From positions 1,428,493-1,492,492 of the forward strand of contig NZ_KB976986.1 in assembly GCF_000399665.1 (NCBI RefSeq): DNA of 64,000 nucleotides. Direction: 5' to 3'. The stretch comes from Acinetobacter calcoaceticus ANC 3811. GTDB lineage: Bacteria > Pseudomonadota > Gammaproteobacteria > Pseudomonadales > Moraxellaceae. Below the pieces are notes generated by a model. It was not told the DNA's origin and did not search any database. It was given only the letters and a program-made list of their open reading frames with translations. A program made the position numbers and the translations under genes. This document shows, piece after piece, positions 17,889 to 26,566 of this stretch; within the stretch, counting starts at the first letter, position 1, and every line of letters begins with the position of its first letter.

Positions 17889-18821
17889 ATGGAAATTGAT
17901 GAAGAACTCACCCTTAAAAAAATACAGATTTTTTTAGCTTTTATGCGCTGTGGTAATTTGTCTAAAACAGCGACAGAAATGGAGCTGAGTAATGTCAGTG
18001 TTCATAAAGCCTTACACTCTTTAGAAAGCGCTTTACGTTGTCCTCTTTTTAAAAATGAAGGCCGTAACCTCATTCCTTTAAAAAGTGCGTATGTGTTTGA
18101 AGAACGGGCGCAAAAAATCGTACAAGACATTTTTATTACCGTAAATAAAACTAGAGAAGCCGCTGGTTTTGCAGCCAAGGTCTTACATTTAGGTTCTCTT
18201 TATTCTTTGACGGTAAATACGATTCCAAATGTGATTAGCGGTCTTAAACTCAGACGTAGTGAGCTTGATATCCAACTGTTGCTGAGTTCAAATCAGGATT
18301 TGGTAAAAAAGCTTAAAGCAACGAAACTTGATGCCATTATTGTGGCTTTAAATGAAACCACTCAAGATGATGACTTTGAAATTTTGCCGATGTTTTCAGA
18401 TGATATTTTTCTGGCAGTCAATAAAGATTCTAAATATACAGAGTTTAAAGATATTGATTTAAGTCTATTAAAAGAAGAGACTTTTTTAACTTTAACTAAG
18501 GGCTTTGCCACTCATAATGACAGCGACATCATTTTTAAAAAAGCTGGTTTTTCACCTAAAGTTGCTTTGCAAGTGAATGATATTTTCACCTTAATTAGTA
18601 TGGTCAGCTCAGGTGTCGGTTTTGCTCTACTACCCGGCCGTATTTCTGCAGTTTATGAAAGTTCAGTAAAACTTATTCCCTTAAAACAGCAATATCACAT
18701 GCAGCAAGAAATTGGCTTGGTCTTTCTAAAGAGTAAAGAGCGCGATCCAAACTTACTTGCTCTGATTGCTGAATGTCGAATGTTTGCCTCTAATTTCAAA
18801 AATAAAAAAGACCGTTGTTAA
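17889..18821 (+). CDS. mdcR: LysR-family regulator, probable malonate operon activator MdcR
   Basis: A 310-residue LysR-type regulator with an N-terminal HTH (LKKIQIFLAFMRCGNLSKTATEMELSNVSVHKALHSLES, residues 8-46) and an effector domain. The VSVHKALHSLE helix and overall pattern resemble MdcR/MadR regulators, and it sits beside a complete malonate operon, convergent with madM. MdcR in relatives activates mdc genes with malonate or malonyl-CoA as signal; here that is inferred from context and family. The stop codon lies inside the shared terminator. Confidence 0.75.
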   Translation: MEIDEELTLKKIQIFLAFMRCGNLSKTATEMELSNVSVHKALHSLESALRCPLFKNEGRNLIPLKSAYVFEERAQKIVQDIFITVNKTREAAGFAAKVLHLGSLYSLTVNTIPNVISGLKLRRSELDIQLLLSSNQDLVKKLKATKLDAIIVALNETTQDDDFEILPMFSDDIFLAVNKDSKYTEFKDIDLSLLKEETFLTLTKGFATHNDSDIIFKKAGFSPKVALQVNDIFTLISMVSSGVGFALLPGRISAVYESSVKLIPLKQQYHMQQEIGLVFLKSKERDPNLLALIAECRMFASNFKNKKDRC

Positions 18822-18838
18822 TAGCAACGGCCTTTTTG
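18805..18838. terminator. Bidirectional terminator between mdcR and madM
   Basis: AAAAAGACCGTTG pairs with CAACGGCCTTTTT with one A-C mismatch, A-rich on the left and T-rich on the right. It contains the mdcR stop codon and is 20 bases from the madM stop, so it can end transcripts from both sides. Confidence 0.8.
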
Positions 18839-18857
18839 ACTGAATATTAAATATTTA

Positions 18858-19622
18858 TTAACCGACTAAAGCTTTAACTGCAAAGAACAAAACAGTCGGC
18901 CCCATTAAGCAGCCAAGACCTGTATGGAATGTTGCAGTAAGCGCACCGTAAGGCACTAAACGGCGATCTGTAGCTGCTAAACCAGCTGATACACCGCTTA
19001 CAGTTCCAGCTAAGCCACCAAAAATCATGGCAGAACGTGGATTATCGAGTCCCATAAATTTTGCGGTCAGCGGTGTTGAAACCATTACACAAATTGCTTT
19101 CACCAGCCCCGTTGCAATTGAAAGCGCCATAACCTCAGAACTCGCGCCAATTGCAGCGCCTGTCACTGGCCCCACAATGTAGGTCACTGCACCTGCGCCA
19201 ATTGTGGTAATACTTACTGCATCACGATAGCCAAAAATCCACGCAAACATACAACCGACAATAAATGGCAAAATGGTTCCGAGAAATAAAGAGAAGGCAC
19301 CAATAAATCCGGCTTTTTTCGCTTCAGTCGCTTGTACCTCAAATGCAGTTGCAACAATGGTAAAGTCACGAAGCATTGCCCCGCCCATGAGTCCGACACC
19401 GGTAAAGAGCGCAAGATCGGTTATGCCTTTTTCGCCGCCTGTCATTTTTCCGCCAAACCATGCCAAGATTAAACCAATCACAATTGCAATGGCTGAAGCA
19501 TGCACTCGTCCCTTGGTTAAATATTTTGATAGCTTGGTCGACAACCACATAATTAAAGCAATTAAGGCAAAAGCTGTAATTAAACCTAGATGGGTTAAGT
19601 CCTTTAATAATAATTCAACCAT
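18858..19622 (-). CDS. madM: Malonate transporter subunit MadM
   Basis: A 254-residue integral membrane protein with about eight hydrophobic segments and Gly-rich helices (AGAVTYIVGPVTGAAIGASSE, FGGLAGTVSGVSAGLAATD). This matches the large subunit of the two-component MadLM malonate carrier, which takes up malonate with sodium or protons. The start at 19622 follows a GGAGGC site and overlaps the madL stop by eight bases. Last gene of the leftward mdc operon. Together with MadL it feeds malonate to the decarboxylase. Confidence 0.88.
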   Translation of the reverse strand: MVELLLKDLTHLGLITAFALIALIMWLSTKLSKYLTKGRVHASAIAIVIGLILAWFGGKMTGGEKGITDLALFTGVGLMGGAMLRDFTIVATAFEVQATEAKKAGFIGAFSLFLGTILPFIVGCMFAWIFGYRDAVSITTIGAGAVTYIVGPVTGAAIGASSEVMALSIATGLVKAICVMVSTPLTAKFMGLDNPRSAMIFGGLAGTVSGVSAGLAATDRRLVPYGALTATFHTGLGCLMGPTVLFFAVKALVG

Positions 19623-20031
19623 GAACTTTGCCTCCAATGCTGTTTAATGTGGTGTCTTCTTCCTTAGGTAAAGGGCTTGCTTTGTTATAACGACTTAAAC
19701 CTGCAATGGTAAATGTACAAACAACAACCGAAACTACCGCCGCAAAGAGTGCCATATGCCCACTAGATAATGCTGTAACCACATTTTGTTGTGCTGCCAT
19801 AGCAACAACAACAGGAATATACATGGTGCCCCAGAATGAAACGCCTTTTTCGGTTTCAACTGTCATTACGCCACGTTTTTCCATCCATAACCGTATGCAA
19901 ATGAGTAAAATCATGGCGATACCCACGCCACCAACATTAGACTTTACTCCCAATAAAATACCCAGTAGATCGCCAACAATCACACCCACCAAGGTGCAAA
20001 GTGCGAGTAAACCAACTCCATATATAATCAT
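19615..20031 (-). CDS. madL: Malonate transporter subunit MadL
   Basis: A 138-residue membrane protein with four hydrophobic segments (MIIYGVGLLALCTLVGVIVG, then GVGIAMILLICIRLWM and two more). Size and the LLGVKSNVGGVGIAMILLI region match MadL, the small subunit of the malonate:cation symporter. It is 48 bases downstream of mdcH and its stop overlaps madM, consistent with co-translation of the two subunits. Confidence 0.87.
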   Translation of the reverse strand: MIIYGVGLLALCTLVGVIVGDLLGILLGVKSNVGGVGIAMILLICIRLWMEKRGVMTVETEKGVSFWGTMYIPVVVAMAAQQNVVTALSSGHMALFAAVVSVVVCTFTIAGLSRYNKASPLPKEEDTTLNSIGGKVHG

Positions 20032-20079
20032 GACAATCCCTCATATCCTTGGATCATTTATACTTTTGTAAAATCAGAT

Positions 20080-21018
20080 TCAAACAGAAAAACAATTGGC
20101 CTGTTCTTTTTGCATTGCCATCTGAATGCTGTCTATGCGTGTCCCTTGAAGTGACAACACGGTTCCTTCCTTAAATGTTCGACGTGCAAGTGTAGTGAGT
20201 ACCGTTCCTGGCAAAGCCTCAACCTGTAACCTGACACCTCGCTCCCATGCAGCTTGGATGGTACTTTCCCAATCTACAGTTCGACTCATATTAAAAGCCA
20301 AGTCATCACCAATTTGCTCTGCCTTGCCTAAAGTGCGTGCCGTTGTACCACTTAAATAACGAATTTTAGGCTGCTTTAAAGTAAGTCCCTCCATAGACGC
20401 TGCAAGTTGCGTTGCTTGCTGACTTAATAATTCACAGTGCGATGGCACCGATACATCTAATTTCTTTGCCACCACGCCTTGTTGCCTTGCCAAAACAGCA
20501 ACTTGGTTCATGGCTTCAAAGCTTCCTGAAATAACGATCTGGTTATGTGCATTAATATTTGCGACAAACACCTCGGGTGCTATTTCATAAATCTGTTTGA
20601 CCCATGCTTCTACGGCTGTACGGTCTGTACCAATCAGGGCAGTCATGCCATATCCAGTTGGATATGCTTTTTGCATGAGTTCACCTCGATAGGCAACTAA
20701 ACGAACGGCGTCCTCAAAGGCTAAAACTCCCGCTACAACCGCAGCCGACCATGCACCAATCGATAAGCCCGCAACATAATCTGGTGTTAAGTTTTCAGCA
20801 GTTAATAGTGCTGAACTCACCACACCTGAAATAAGTAAACAAAGCTGTACTGAACGTGTCGATTGCAATGCAGCCGGACTATCCAACATCAAGACATCTT
20901 CTTTGAGTACATTCGATGCAAGCTCAAGGTATTCTTTAACCAGAGCGGTTTGAGGTAAGTCGTGCAACATATTGCTTCGTTGCACACCTTGTCCCGGATA
21001 TACCCAAATCGAAGTCAT
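20080..21018 (-). CDS. mdcH: Malonate decarboxylase subunit epsilon (malonyltransferase) MdcH
   Basis: A 312-residue FabD-like acyltransferase that loads malonyl from malonyl-CoA on to the MdcC prosthetic group, priming the decarboxylase. The nucleophile Ser86 is in GLSIG (84-88), the active-site GQGVQRSNM loop is at residues 9-17 and the partner His is likely in VPSHCELL. It lies 12 bases after mdcG and before madL. The FabD fold is shared with fatty-acid synthesis, but the operon context assigns it to MdcH. Confidence 0.9.
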   Translation of the reverse strand: MTSIWVYPGQGVQRSNMLHDLPQTALVKEYLELASNVLKEDVLMLDSPAALQSTRSVQLCLLISGVVSSALLTAENLTPDYVAGLSIGAWSAAVVAGVLAFEDAVRLVAYRGELMQKAYPTGYGMTALIGTDRTAVEAWVKQIYEIAPEVFVANINAHNQIVISGSFEAMNQVAVLARQQGVVAKKLDVSVPSHCELLSQQATQLAASMEGLTLKQPKIRYLSGTTARTLGKAEQIGDDLAFNMSRTVDWESTIQAAWERGVRLQVEALPGTVLTTLARRTFKEGTVLSLQGTRIDSIQMAMQKEQANCFSV

Positions 21019-21030
21019 GATATCTATTCC

Positions 21031-21630
21031 CTAATTCCATGGGTTTTCTACTAAAACAGCACCATCAGGACGTTTTAATAGAACTTTTCCACTGTTCCTA
21101 GCCCATTCTTTTAACGCCAAACCACCTTGTGGAAGTTGTAGCTGTATATCTACATTCAGTCCTGCTTGCTGAAAAGTTTCGAGTAGCTTAATCGCCTGTT
21201 TTTTGGCAAAAGGTTGTTCAGCTCGAATCAACAAATCTATGTCACTTTGCTGGGTTACTGTTTCAATTCCCGTTGCCAGCTCAAATCCGAAACTTCCTGT
21301 ATATCCCCAACATCCTGAAAAGTTTTTCATAATGCTAGAAATGCTCTGTAAACGTTCTGCCAAGTGCTCAAACTGTTGCGTATCTACGCGAGTCAGTGCT
21401 TCTGGCTTAAGCTGTTTGTTAATTGCTGATCGTGGCATTTGAGCTGCATATCGTTGATGACGAAATTGTCCTCTTACACCCACAGCCACTTGATCTACAG
21501 GAGTAATTGCCCGTCGAACCACAACAGGATCGCCTCGTAGTACCACCTCTCTCACCCAAGGTGGAGCATCATCGGCTAAATCGACCGTCATGCCCCACAG
21601 TAAATCATGGGCTTCAAGCTCAAGTTTCAT
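21031..21630 (-). CDS. mdcG: Phosphoribosyl-dephospho-CoA transferase MdcG
   Basis: A 199-residue nucleotidyltransferase-fold enzyme that transfers the 2'-(5''-phosphoribosyl)-3'-dephospho-CoA group to the serine of MdcC. The catalytic Asp pair is visible as Asp130 and Asp132 in QQSDIDLL, downstream of GYTGSFGFELATG. I start it at 21630, where the ATG overlaps the mdcE stop as ATGA; another ATG lies two codons upstream. The prosthetic-group precursor comes from MdcB. Confidence 0.9.
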   Translation of the reverse strand: MKLELEAHDLLWGMTVDLADDAPPWVREVVLRGDPVVVRRAITPVDQVAVGVRGQFRHQRYAAQMPRSAINKQLKPEALTRVDTQQFEHLAERLQSISSIMKNFSGCWGYTGSFGFELATGIETVTQQSDIDLLIRAEQPFAKKQAIKLLETFQQAGLNVDIQLQLPQGGLALKEWARNSGKVLLKRPDGAVLVENPWN

Positions 21631-22454
21631 GACCATTGCTCACGCAATAATTCACGGACCTTTTTAGACATTTGACGGTTTTGGCCGTGAAGTCTCTGTT
21701 CCAATCCCCTAGATTGATCAGCATTAATTTCTTTAAATGCTTGAGCAATCACCTGTTTCGCTAACAACAGATCATCGTTTGTCGGTTGTTCAGGGTTTTC
21801 AACAGATAGAAGTTCAGACAGCAATCCAAGCGTTGCATAACTCTCAATGTCATAAGCCATTGGCGGAATGCTGGAAGCCAATTGCTCTAACTCATCAACC
21901 GACCGTTGGGTTACACGTGCAGCAGATTCCTTACCCATCGCATGCACCATAACACCTGAATCTTTTAAGGCAATAATACGATTGGCTTGGTATCCATGCG
22001 CCAAGAAAGCACCCGACATCGACTTACCTACCAATAAACTCACAACGGGATGGCCTGCCAATCTGGCTCTGGCATAACTATCTACTGCACCCGCTAAAGC
22101 TTGATGAATACCTAATAATTCTTCGCGGCGCCCATAGGCCTGACTTGGGACATCAACCAAACATAAAATGCCGCGTTTAGTTTCTGAATGAACATCGGCT
22201 TGAATCACGTCATCAACCGCTTTTGCCAAGCTCCAGCCTTCTAAGAGTCCAACTTCACCTTGTTTTGCCCGTGGGAACAGACTATTACTGTCTTGGACAA
22301 CTGCAATGATCCGTACCGCTTGCTGATCAATTTGACCATCGGCCACCCAAACTGAAGCTGGAAAGCCTTCAGCTGTCTTAAAGTCCTGTGTAAATGCTTT
22401 AAACCAATGTGCACCACGAGTAGATGCTTTTAATGTATCAACGGCGATATTCAT
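21627..22454 (-). CDS. mdcE: Malonate decarboxylase subunit gamma MdcE
   Basis: A 275-residue carboxyltransferase-like (crotonase superfamily) subunit that with MdcD decarboxylates malonyl-ACP to acetyl-ACP. The oxyanion-type segment LLVGKSMSGAFLAHGYQANRIIAL (about 143-166) is typical. The start overlaps the mdcD stop by ATGA and its own stop overlaps mdcG, so three genes are translationally chained. Cytoplasmic. Length is in the usual range for MdcE. Confidence 0.9.
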   Translation of the reverse strand: MNIAVDTLKASTRGAHWFKAFTQDFKTAEGFPASVWVADGQIDQQAVRIIAVVQDSNSLFPRAKQGEVGLLEGWSLAKAVDDVIQADVHSETKRGILCLVDVPSQAYGRREELLGIHQALAGAVDSYARARLAGHPVVSLLVGKSMSGAFLAHGYQANRIIALKDSGVMVHAMGKESAARVTQRSVDELEQLASSIPPMAYDIESYATLGLLSELLSVENPEQPTNDDLLLAKQVIAQAFKEINADQSRGLEQRLHGQNRQMSKKVRELLREQWS

Positions 22455-23302
22455 GCTTGCTCTCCTTGATACAAAGCTTGAACCTGTGCTGGGGTAATCT
22501 GCTCAGCAGTATCGACTTGTTGTAGCTTCGCTAAATAGAATGAGTAATTTGAACTACGATGCTGATGAGGTACGCCTTGGACTAAATAATCTATAACTTG
22601 CTGACGAATTTTCTGACGATCATCGTCAACATAGGCATCTGCCAAACCACTAGCAAACCGTTGGTTCCCGCCTGTAATACTCCATATAAATGGACGATCT
22701 TTGGCGTTATATTCTTGAACACCAGCTTCTTGTTCAATCACTTGTGGGCCATTTAGACCTAAACGTCCTTCTTGTGTCATTACAATATAGCTACATAGAC
22801 CAGCTGCAATCGACATCCCGCCAAAGCACCCTACACTGCCTGCAACCACTGCAATCACGGGTTGATACTGACGCAAGTTCACAATTGCAGCCTGAATTTC
22901 AGCAATTGCAGCCAAACCCAGATTTGCTTCCTGTAAGCGAACGCCTCCTGTCTCTAACAGTAAAATTGCCGCTGTTGGAATACCTTTCAGATTGTCTTCA
23001 ACTGCAAGTTCTAAGGCACCTGCAATTTTGGCACCACCTACCTCACCTAAACTTCCGCCTTGAAATAAACCTTCAATTGAAATTAAGACCACTGGGCGTT
23101 CTTGAATAGATCCTTTTGCAATCACCACACCATCATCGGCTTGCGGGACAATATTTTGCTTAACGAGCCAAGGCGACATAACACGTGCAAATGGGTCAAG
23201 TAGCTCGCGGAAAGTCCCTTTATCTAATAATACTTTGGCACGTTCTCTGGCGCTGAGTTCAATAAAATCTTGTTTATTTAACAAGCTCTGAATATCAGTC
23301 AT
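22451..23302 (-). CDS. mdcD: Malonate decarboxylase subunit beta MdcD
   Basis: A 283-residue carboxyltransferase-family subunit, partner of MdcE in decarboxylating malonyl-S-MdcC. Gly-rich segments GLFQGGSLGEVGGAKIAGALE and VVAGSVGCFGGMSIAAGLC carry the family oxyanion loops. The start ATG 23302 has a GGAGGAG ribosome-binding site and overlaps the mdcC stop by eight bases. The longest open frame would extend 49 residues into mdcC and is rejected. Confidence 0.9.
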   Translation of the reverse strand: MTDIQSLLNKQDFIELSARERAKVLLDKGTFRELLDPFARVMSPWLVKQNIVPQADDGVVIAKGSIQERPVVLISIEGLFQGGSLGEVGGAKIAGALELAVEDNLKGIPTAAILLLETGGVRLQEANLGLAAIAEIQAAIVNLRQYQPVIAVVAGSVGCFGGMSIAAGLCSYIVMTQEGRLGLNGPQVIEQEAGVQEYNAKDRPFIWSITGGNQRFASGLADAYVDDDRQKIRQQVIDYLVQGVPHQHRSSNYSFYLAKLQQVDTAEQITPAQVQALYQGEQA

Positions 23303-23594
23303 GAGCAATCTCCTCCAATGCTTGTTCAAGACGTAAGCGAACGACACCGGGAGTTGCACCAAAGTCATGAATATCAATATTGACCGCTGGCGGTATTTGC
23401 ACAGTAAAAATTCGTTCAAAAAGATTGTGCCAACGTGCTGCACTGCCATCTACCGAAGTCACTACGTGAATTGAAGCTTTTCCAGTTTCGCCGGGTTCCA
23501 TCAAAATTTCTAAATCACCCGAGCCAACACACCCTACCAGTGTTTTTTTTACAGGTGGCTCTGTGGCCACAAATTCAAAATGAAGTGTTTCCAT
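23295..23594 (-). CDS. mdcC: Malonate decarboxylase acyl-carrier protein MdcC
   Basis: A 99-residue acyl-carrier subunit. The prosthetic group serine is Ser25 in GCVGSGDLE, the same position as in the well-studied Klebsiella MdcC. The bound 2'-(5''-phosphoribosyl)-3'-dephospho-CoA carries acetyl or malonyl through the cycle. The start ATG 23594 follows AAAGGGA; a TTG two codons upstream is less likely. It nearly abuts mdcB and overlaps mdcD. Confidence 0.92.
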   Translation of the reverse strand: METLHFEFVATEPPVKKTLVGCVGSGDLEILMEPGETGKASIHVVTSVDGSAARWHNLFERIFTVQIPPAVNIDIHDFGATPGVVRLRLEQALEEIAHD

Positions 23595-23596
23595 AA

Positions 23597-24481
23597 TCAA
23601 AATCCCTTTTTATTTTTCACAGATGACTGCTCAACACGATCTATAAATAGTGTTGCTGCCAACAAATCTGCGGCACCACCTGCGGAAGCTTTCATTCGAA
23701 GCAGGTCAATCTCTAAAAGATGCAAAGCACGTCGACCTTCCAAGCTTGAGCTACCACCCAAATCGAGTACTTGCTGAGCACCTTGTTGCATACGCTTTAA
23801 GCCATTTGTTCCAGATCGATAAAGAACACAGGTATCGGTCAAGTCAGTCATCATGGCAAGTAAGGCATCTAAGCGAGCGAACTCTTCTTTCATAGGTTTA
23901 CTACGACTTTGGTAAAGCTGCTTTAAGCCAAAATTTACGATGGTTGGAAAACCTTGTTGAGCCTGTTCTTTGGCACCTAAGATGCCTAATTTCTTTTGTA
24001 CTTGCTGACCATGACTCAAGGCCTGCTCTGGAATAAAACGATCTTCAAGCTGAGCAATCTGGCCTGCTAACTGGCATAGTTCAACAGCCGATAAATATTG
24101 TTGATTGGTGCGCCCCAATGCTGCTGCCGTAACCATTAAACCCAAGGCCCAAATTGCACCGCGGTGTGTGTTAACACCATCTGTTGCCAACATCATGGTG
24201 TTTTCACCTTGGCGACCAATTTCGCCAATGTCTTCACGTAAAGCTAAACAGACTTTTCCGTGATGCTTTGCAGCTTGAACCATCTCTTCAAACATGGGTC
24301 CTAAACTTTTTGCAGAGCGCTCCATTAAGTCCAAAGTCAGGTCATCATGTGCACCACTGCCACGGCGATCGACCAAAGCTGGTTTAGGGGTCAGATTAAC
24401 TTCATCAATTAAAGCCTCGACCGCCATATCTGCCAAAAGCTGACTATCGTTAAATGTTTGATATTGAACTTGTGCCATCAT
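23597..24481 (-). CDS. mdcB: Triphosphoribosyl-dephospho-CoA synthase MdcB
   Basis: A 294-residue protein of the CitG/MdcB family that makes the prosthetic-group precursor from dephospho-CoA and ATP. Visible family segments are KPALVDRRGSGAHDDL (32-47), the GVNTHRGAIWALG motif (about 122-134) and RMKASAGGAADLLAATLFID near the C-terminus. The start ATG 24481 follows AGGAG and shares a base with the mdcA stop (TAATG). MdcB sits directly after mdcA, as in Pseudomonas operons. Confidence 0.9.
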   Translation of the reverse strand: MMAQVQYQTFNDSQLLADMAVEALIDEVNLTPKPALVDRRGSGAHDDLTLDLMERSAKSLGPMFEEMVQAAKHHGKVCLALREDIGEIGRQGENTMMLATDGVNTHRGAIWALGLMVTAAALGRTNQQYLSAVELCQLAGQIAQLEDRFIPEQALSHGQQVQKKLGILGAKEQAQQGFPTIVNFGLKQLYQSRSKPMKEEFARLDALLAMMTDLTDTCVLYRSGTNGLKRMQQGAQQVLDLGGSSSLEGRRALHLLEIDLLRMKASAGGAADLLAATLFIDRVEQSSVKNKKGF

Positions 24482-26160
24482 TACCAACTCCTGAATTTTG
24501 CAGGTGGTTGATATAAACCATCTGACCAAGTTACTAAGTCGGCAATATTTTTCGCAGCTAAAAGCTCACGTGTTGCATCGGTGCGGCGGATGCCTAAATC
24601 TTCAGGGAATACCACCAAGCCTTCGCTTCTTAAGCGTGCTGTTGTTTTAGGGTCTTGAGTTAAACCAATACTGGTCACGCCTGCTACCGCAGCAATCATG
24701 GCTTGACGTTCTTCTTGACTGCTTGCTTTATATAGATAAGCAATGCCTTCTTCGGTCAGTAGATGAGTGACGTCATCGCCATAAATCATGATCGGTGCTA
24801 AAGGTAAACCAGCCGTTTTAGCAACATCAATCGCATCAAGACGCTCTACAAAAGTCGGCTTACCGCCCTCTTGGAAGGTTTCCACCATTTGCACCACCAG
24901 TTTTTTACCACGTGCCAAATAGGTTTCTGTTTCATTGGCGCCTTGCAAACGCATATCTAACCATGCTGGCGTATCGTGACGACGTCCGCGTGGATCATGC
25001 CCCATGTTTGGTGCACCACCAAAACCAGCTAAACGGCCTTTGGTAACAGTTGAAGAATGGCCCATGCCATCAACTTGCAATGTTGCACCAATAAACAAAT
25101 CAACGGCATATTGACCTGCAAGCTGACACATCATGCGGTTAGAACGTAAAGCACCATCACGACCTGTAAAGAAAACGTCAGGACGAGCTGCAACATATTT
25201 TTCCATACCGAGTTCGGTACCAAAACAATGCACGCTTTCAACCCAACCTGTTTCAATCGCTGGAATTAAGGTTGGATGCGGATTCAGTGTCCAGTTTCGG
25301 CAAATTTTTCCTTTTAAACCTAAAGACTCACCATAAGTCGGTAAAATCAGTTCAATTGCTGCGGTGTTAAAACCAATTCCATGGTTTAACGATTGCACAT
25401 TATGCTTTTCATAAATTCCGCGAATTGCCATCATCGCCATGAGTATATGCACAGGCTTAATGTGTTTCGGGTCACGGGTAAATAACGGTTCGATATAAAA
25501 TGGCTGATCTGCGACCACCACATAATCCACCCAAGAAGCAGGAATATCGACACGGGGTAAATCGCTTACGTCATCAACTAGTTCATTGACCTGAACAATC
25601 ACGATACCGTCACTAAAAGCCGCAGGTTCAATCAGTGCTGGAGAATCTTCGGTACTTGGCCCTGTATAAATATTGCCTTGACGGTCGGCCATAAAACCAG
25701 CTGAGAGCACCACATTGGGAATGAGGTCGACCACCAATCGTGAATATAATTCGATATAGGTATGAATGGCGCCAATCTCTAGCAGCCCATCTTCAATTAA
25801 CTGACTAATACGTAAACTTTGTGGGCCAGCAAAAGAAAAATCGAGCTTGCGTGCAATGCCTTTTTCAAATAGATCAAGATGTTCCGAGCGCCCAACGCTT
25901 GGCATGATCATATGTAAATCGTGCAAAACATCTGGATTGGTTTGTGCCAAAGAGCGCGATAAGAAATCTGCCTGCTTTTGGTTATTTCCTTCGAGTACAA
26001 CCCTGTCACCCGGCGTAATCAATGTTTCTAAGACTTTAATAATGTCTTGGGTGGGAATTACCACTCCATCGGTATATTGGCTTGCCATCTCCAATTTTAG
26101 CTGTTTAGCATGACGCCGCTTTGTCCATAACCGTTCTTTATTCTGAACTGATCCTTCCAT
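24481..26160 (-). CDS. mdcA: Malonate decarboxylase subunit alpha MdcA (acetyl-ACP:malonate transferase)
   Basis: A 559-residue CoA-transferase-like subunit that swaps the acetyl group on MdcC for malonate, releasing acetate. Conserved stretches include GVVIPTQDIIKVLETLITPGDRV, NHGIGFNTAAIELILPTYGESLG and KGRLAGFGGAPNMGHDPRGRRHDTP. The start ATG 26160 (MEGSVQNKERLW) has an AGGTAAG site; the longer frame adds 23 atypical residues. First gene of mdcABCDEGH-madLM, so its promoter drives the operon. Confidence 0.92.
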   Translation of the reverse strand: MEGSVQNKERLWTKRRHAKQLKLEMASQYTDGVVIPTQDIIKVLETLITPGDRVVLEGNNQKQADFLSRSLAQTNPDVLHDLHMIMPSVGRSEHLDLFEKGIARKLDFSFAGPQSLRISQLIEDGLLEIGAIHTYIELYSRLVVDLIPNVVLSAGFMADRQGNIYTGPSTEDSPALIEPAAFSDGIVIVQVNELVDDVSDLPRVDIPASWVDYVVVADQPFYIEPLFTRDPKHIKPVHILMAMMAIRGIYEKHNVQSLNHGIGFNTAAIELILPTYGESLGLKGKICRNWTLNPHPTLIPAIETGWVESVHCFGTELGMEKYVAARPDVFFTGRDGALRSNRMMCQLAGQYAVDLFIGATLQVDGMGHSSTVTKGRLAGFGGAPNMGHDPRGRRHDTPAWLDMRLQGANETETYLARGKKLVVQMVETFQEGGKPTFVERLDAIDVAKTAGLPLAPIMIYGDDVTHLLTEEGIAYLYKASSQEERQAMIAAVAGVTSIGLTQDPKTTARLRSEGLVVFPEDLGIRRTDATRELLAAKNIADLVTWSDGLYQPPAKFRSW

Positions 26161-26566
26161 GTGCTTACCTATAGATCCCAGTTTTGTTCTGTATCTATAA
26201 AAACGCTTTATGGAATTTTGATCAATCAACCTACATCAGCGGTCGTTAACCTCAGGTTAATGATTTATTTTAAGGTGGCTAAAAATGAACCTAAGAGAAT
26301 AATCTTACCAAACACCCTTTATGAACGGTCTTATTTAAAAAAACTGGAGCTCCAACTGTTCTGTATCAAACTATCAGATGATAGAATATTAAGTCTGATT
26401 ATTCAGTTGCAATTACTTGATAAAAAATAGTTTATGACAAAACAATATAGATATCCCTGCCGCCAAAAATATATATACATTTTCAAGTTTGGGTGTTGAT
26501 ACTTCGCTCTATATATAAACAGAACATTCACACTCATTAATGACCAAATATAATGAAAGGCCCTTT
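26161..26566. other. Divergent promoter region of the mdc operon and an MFS gene
   Basis: About 406 AT-rich bases without a supported gene. It holds the leftward mdcA promoter and the rightward MFS promoter. The only clear structure is the palindrome at 26246-26260, annotated separately; no terminator or riboswitch was seen. Confidence 0.6.
26246..26260. promoter_or_regulatory. Candidate MdcR operator upstream of mdcA
   Basis: TTAACCT-C-AGGTTAA is a perfect 15-base palindrome, 86 bases upstream of the mdcA start, a normal position for a LysR activator site. Binding by the linked LysR protein is inferred only. Confidence 0.45.

Noticed and set aside
19273..19647. Open frame of 124 residues opposite madM
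   Set aside because: It mirrors the madM coding strand and has no own signals; a shadow of the membrane protein gene.
22690..23109. Open frame of 139 residues opposite mdcD
   Set aside because: Antisense to mdcD with Leu/Gln-rich composition from codon shadowing.
26161..26430. Open frame of 89 residues upstream of mdcA
   Set aside because: No ribosome-binding site and overlaps the mdc promoter region and palindrome; no family match.
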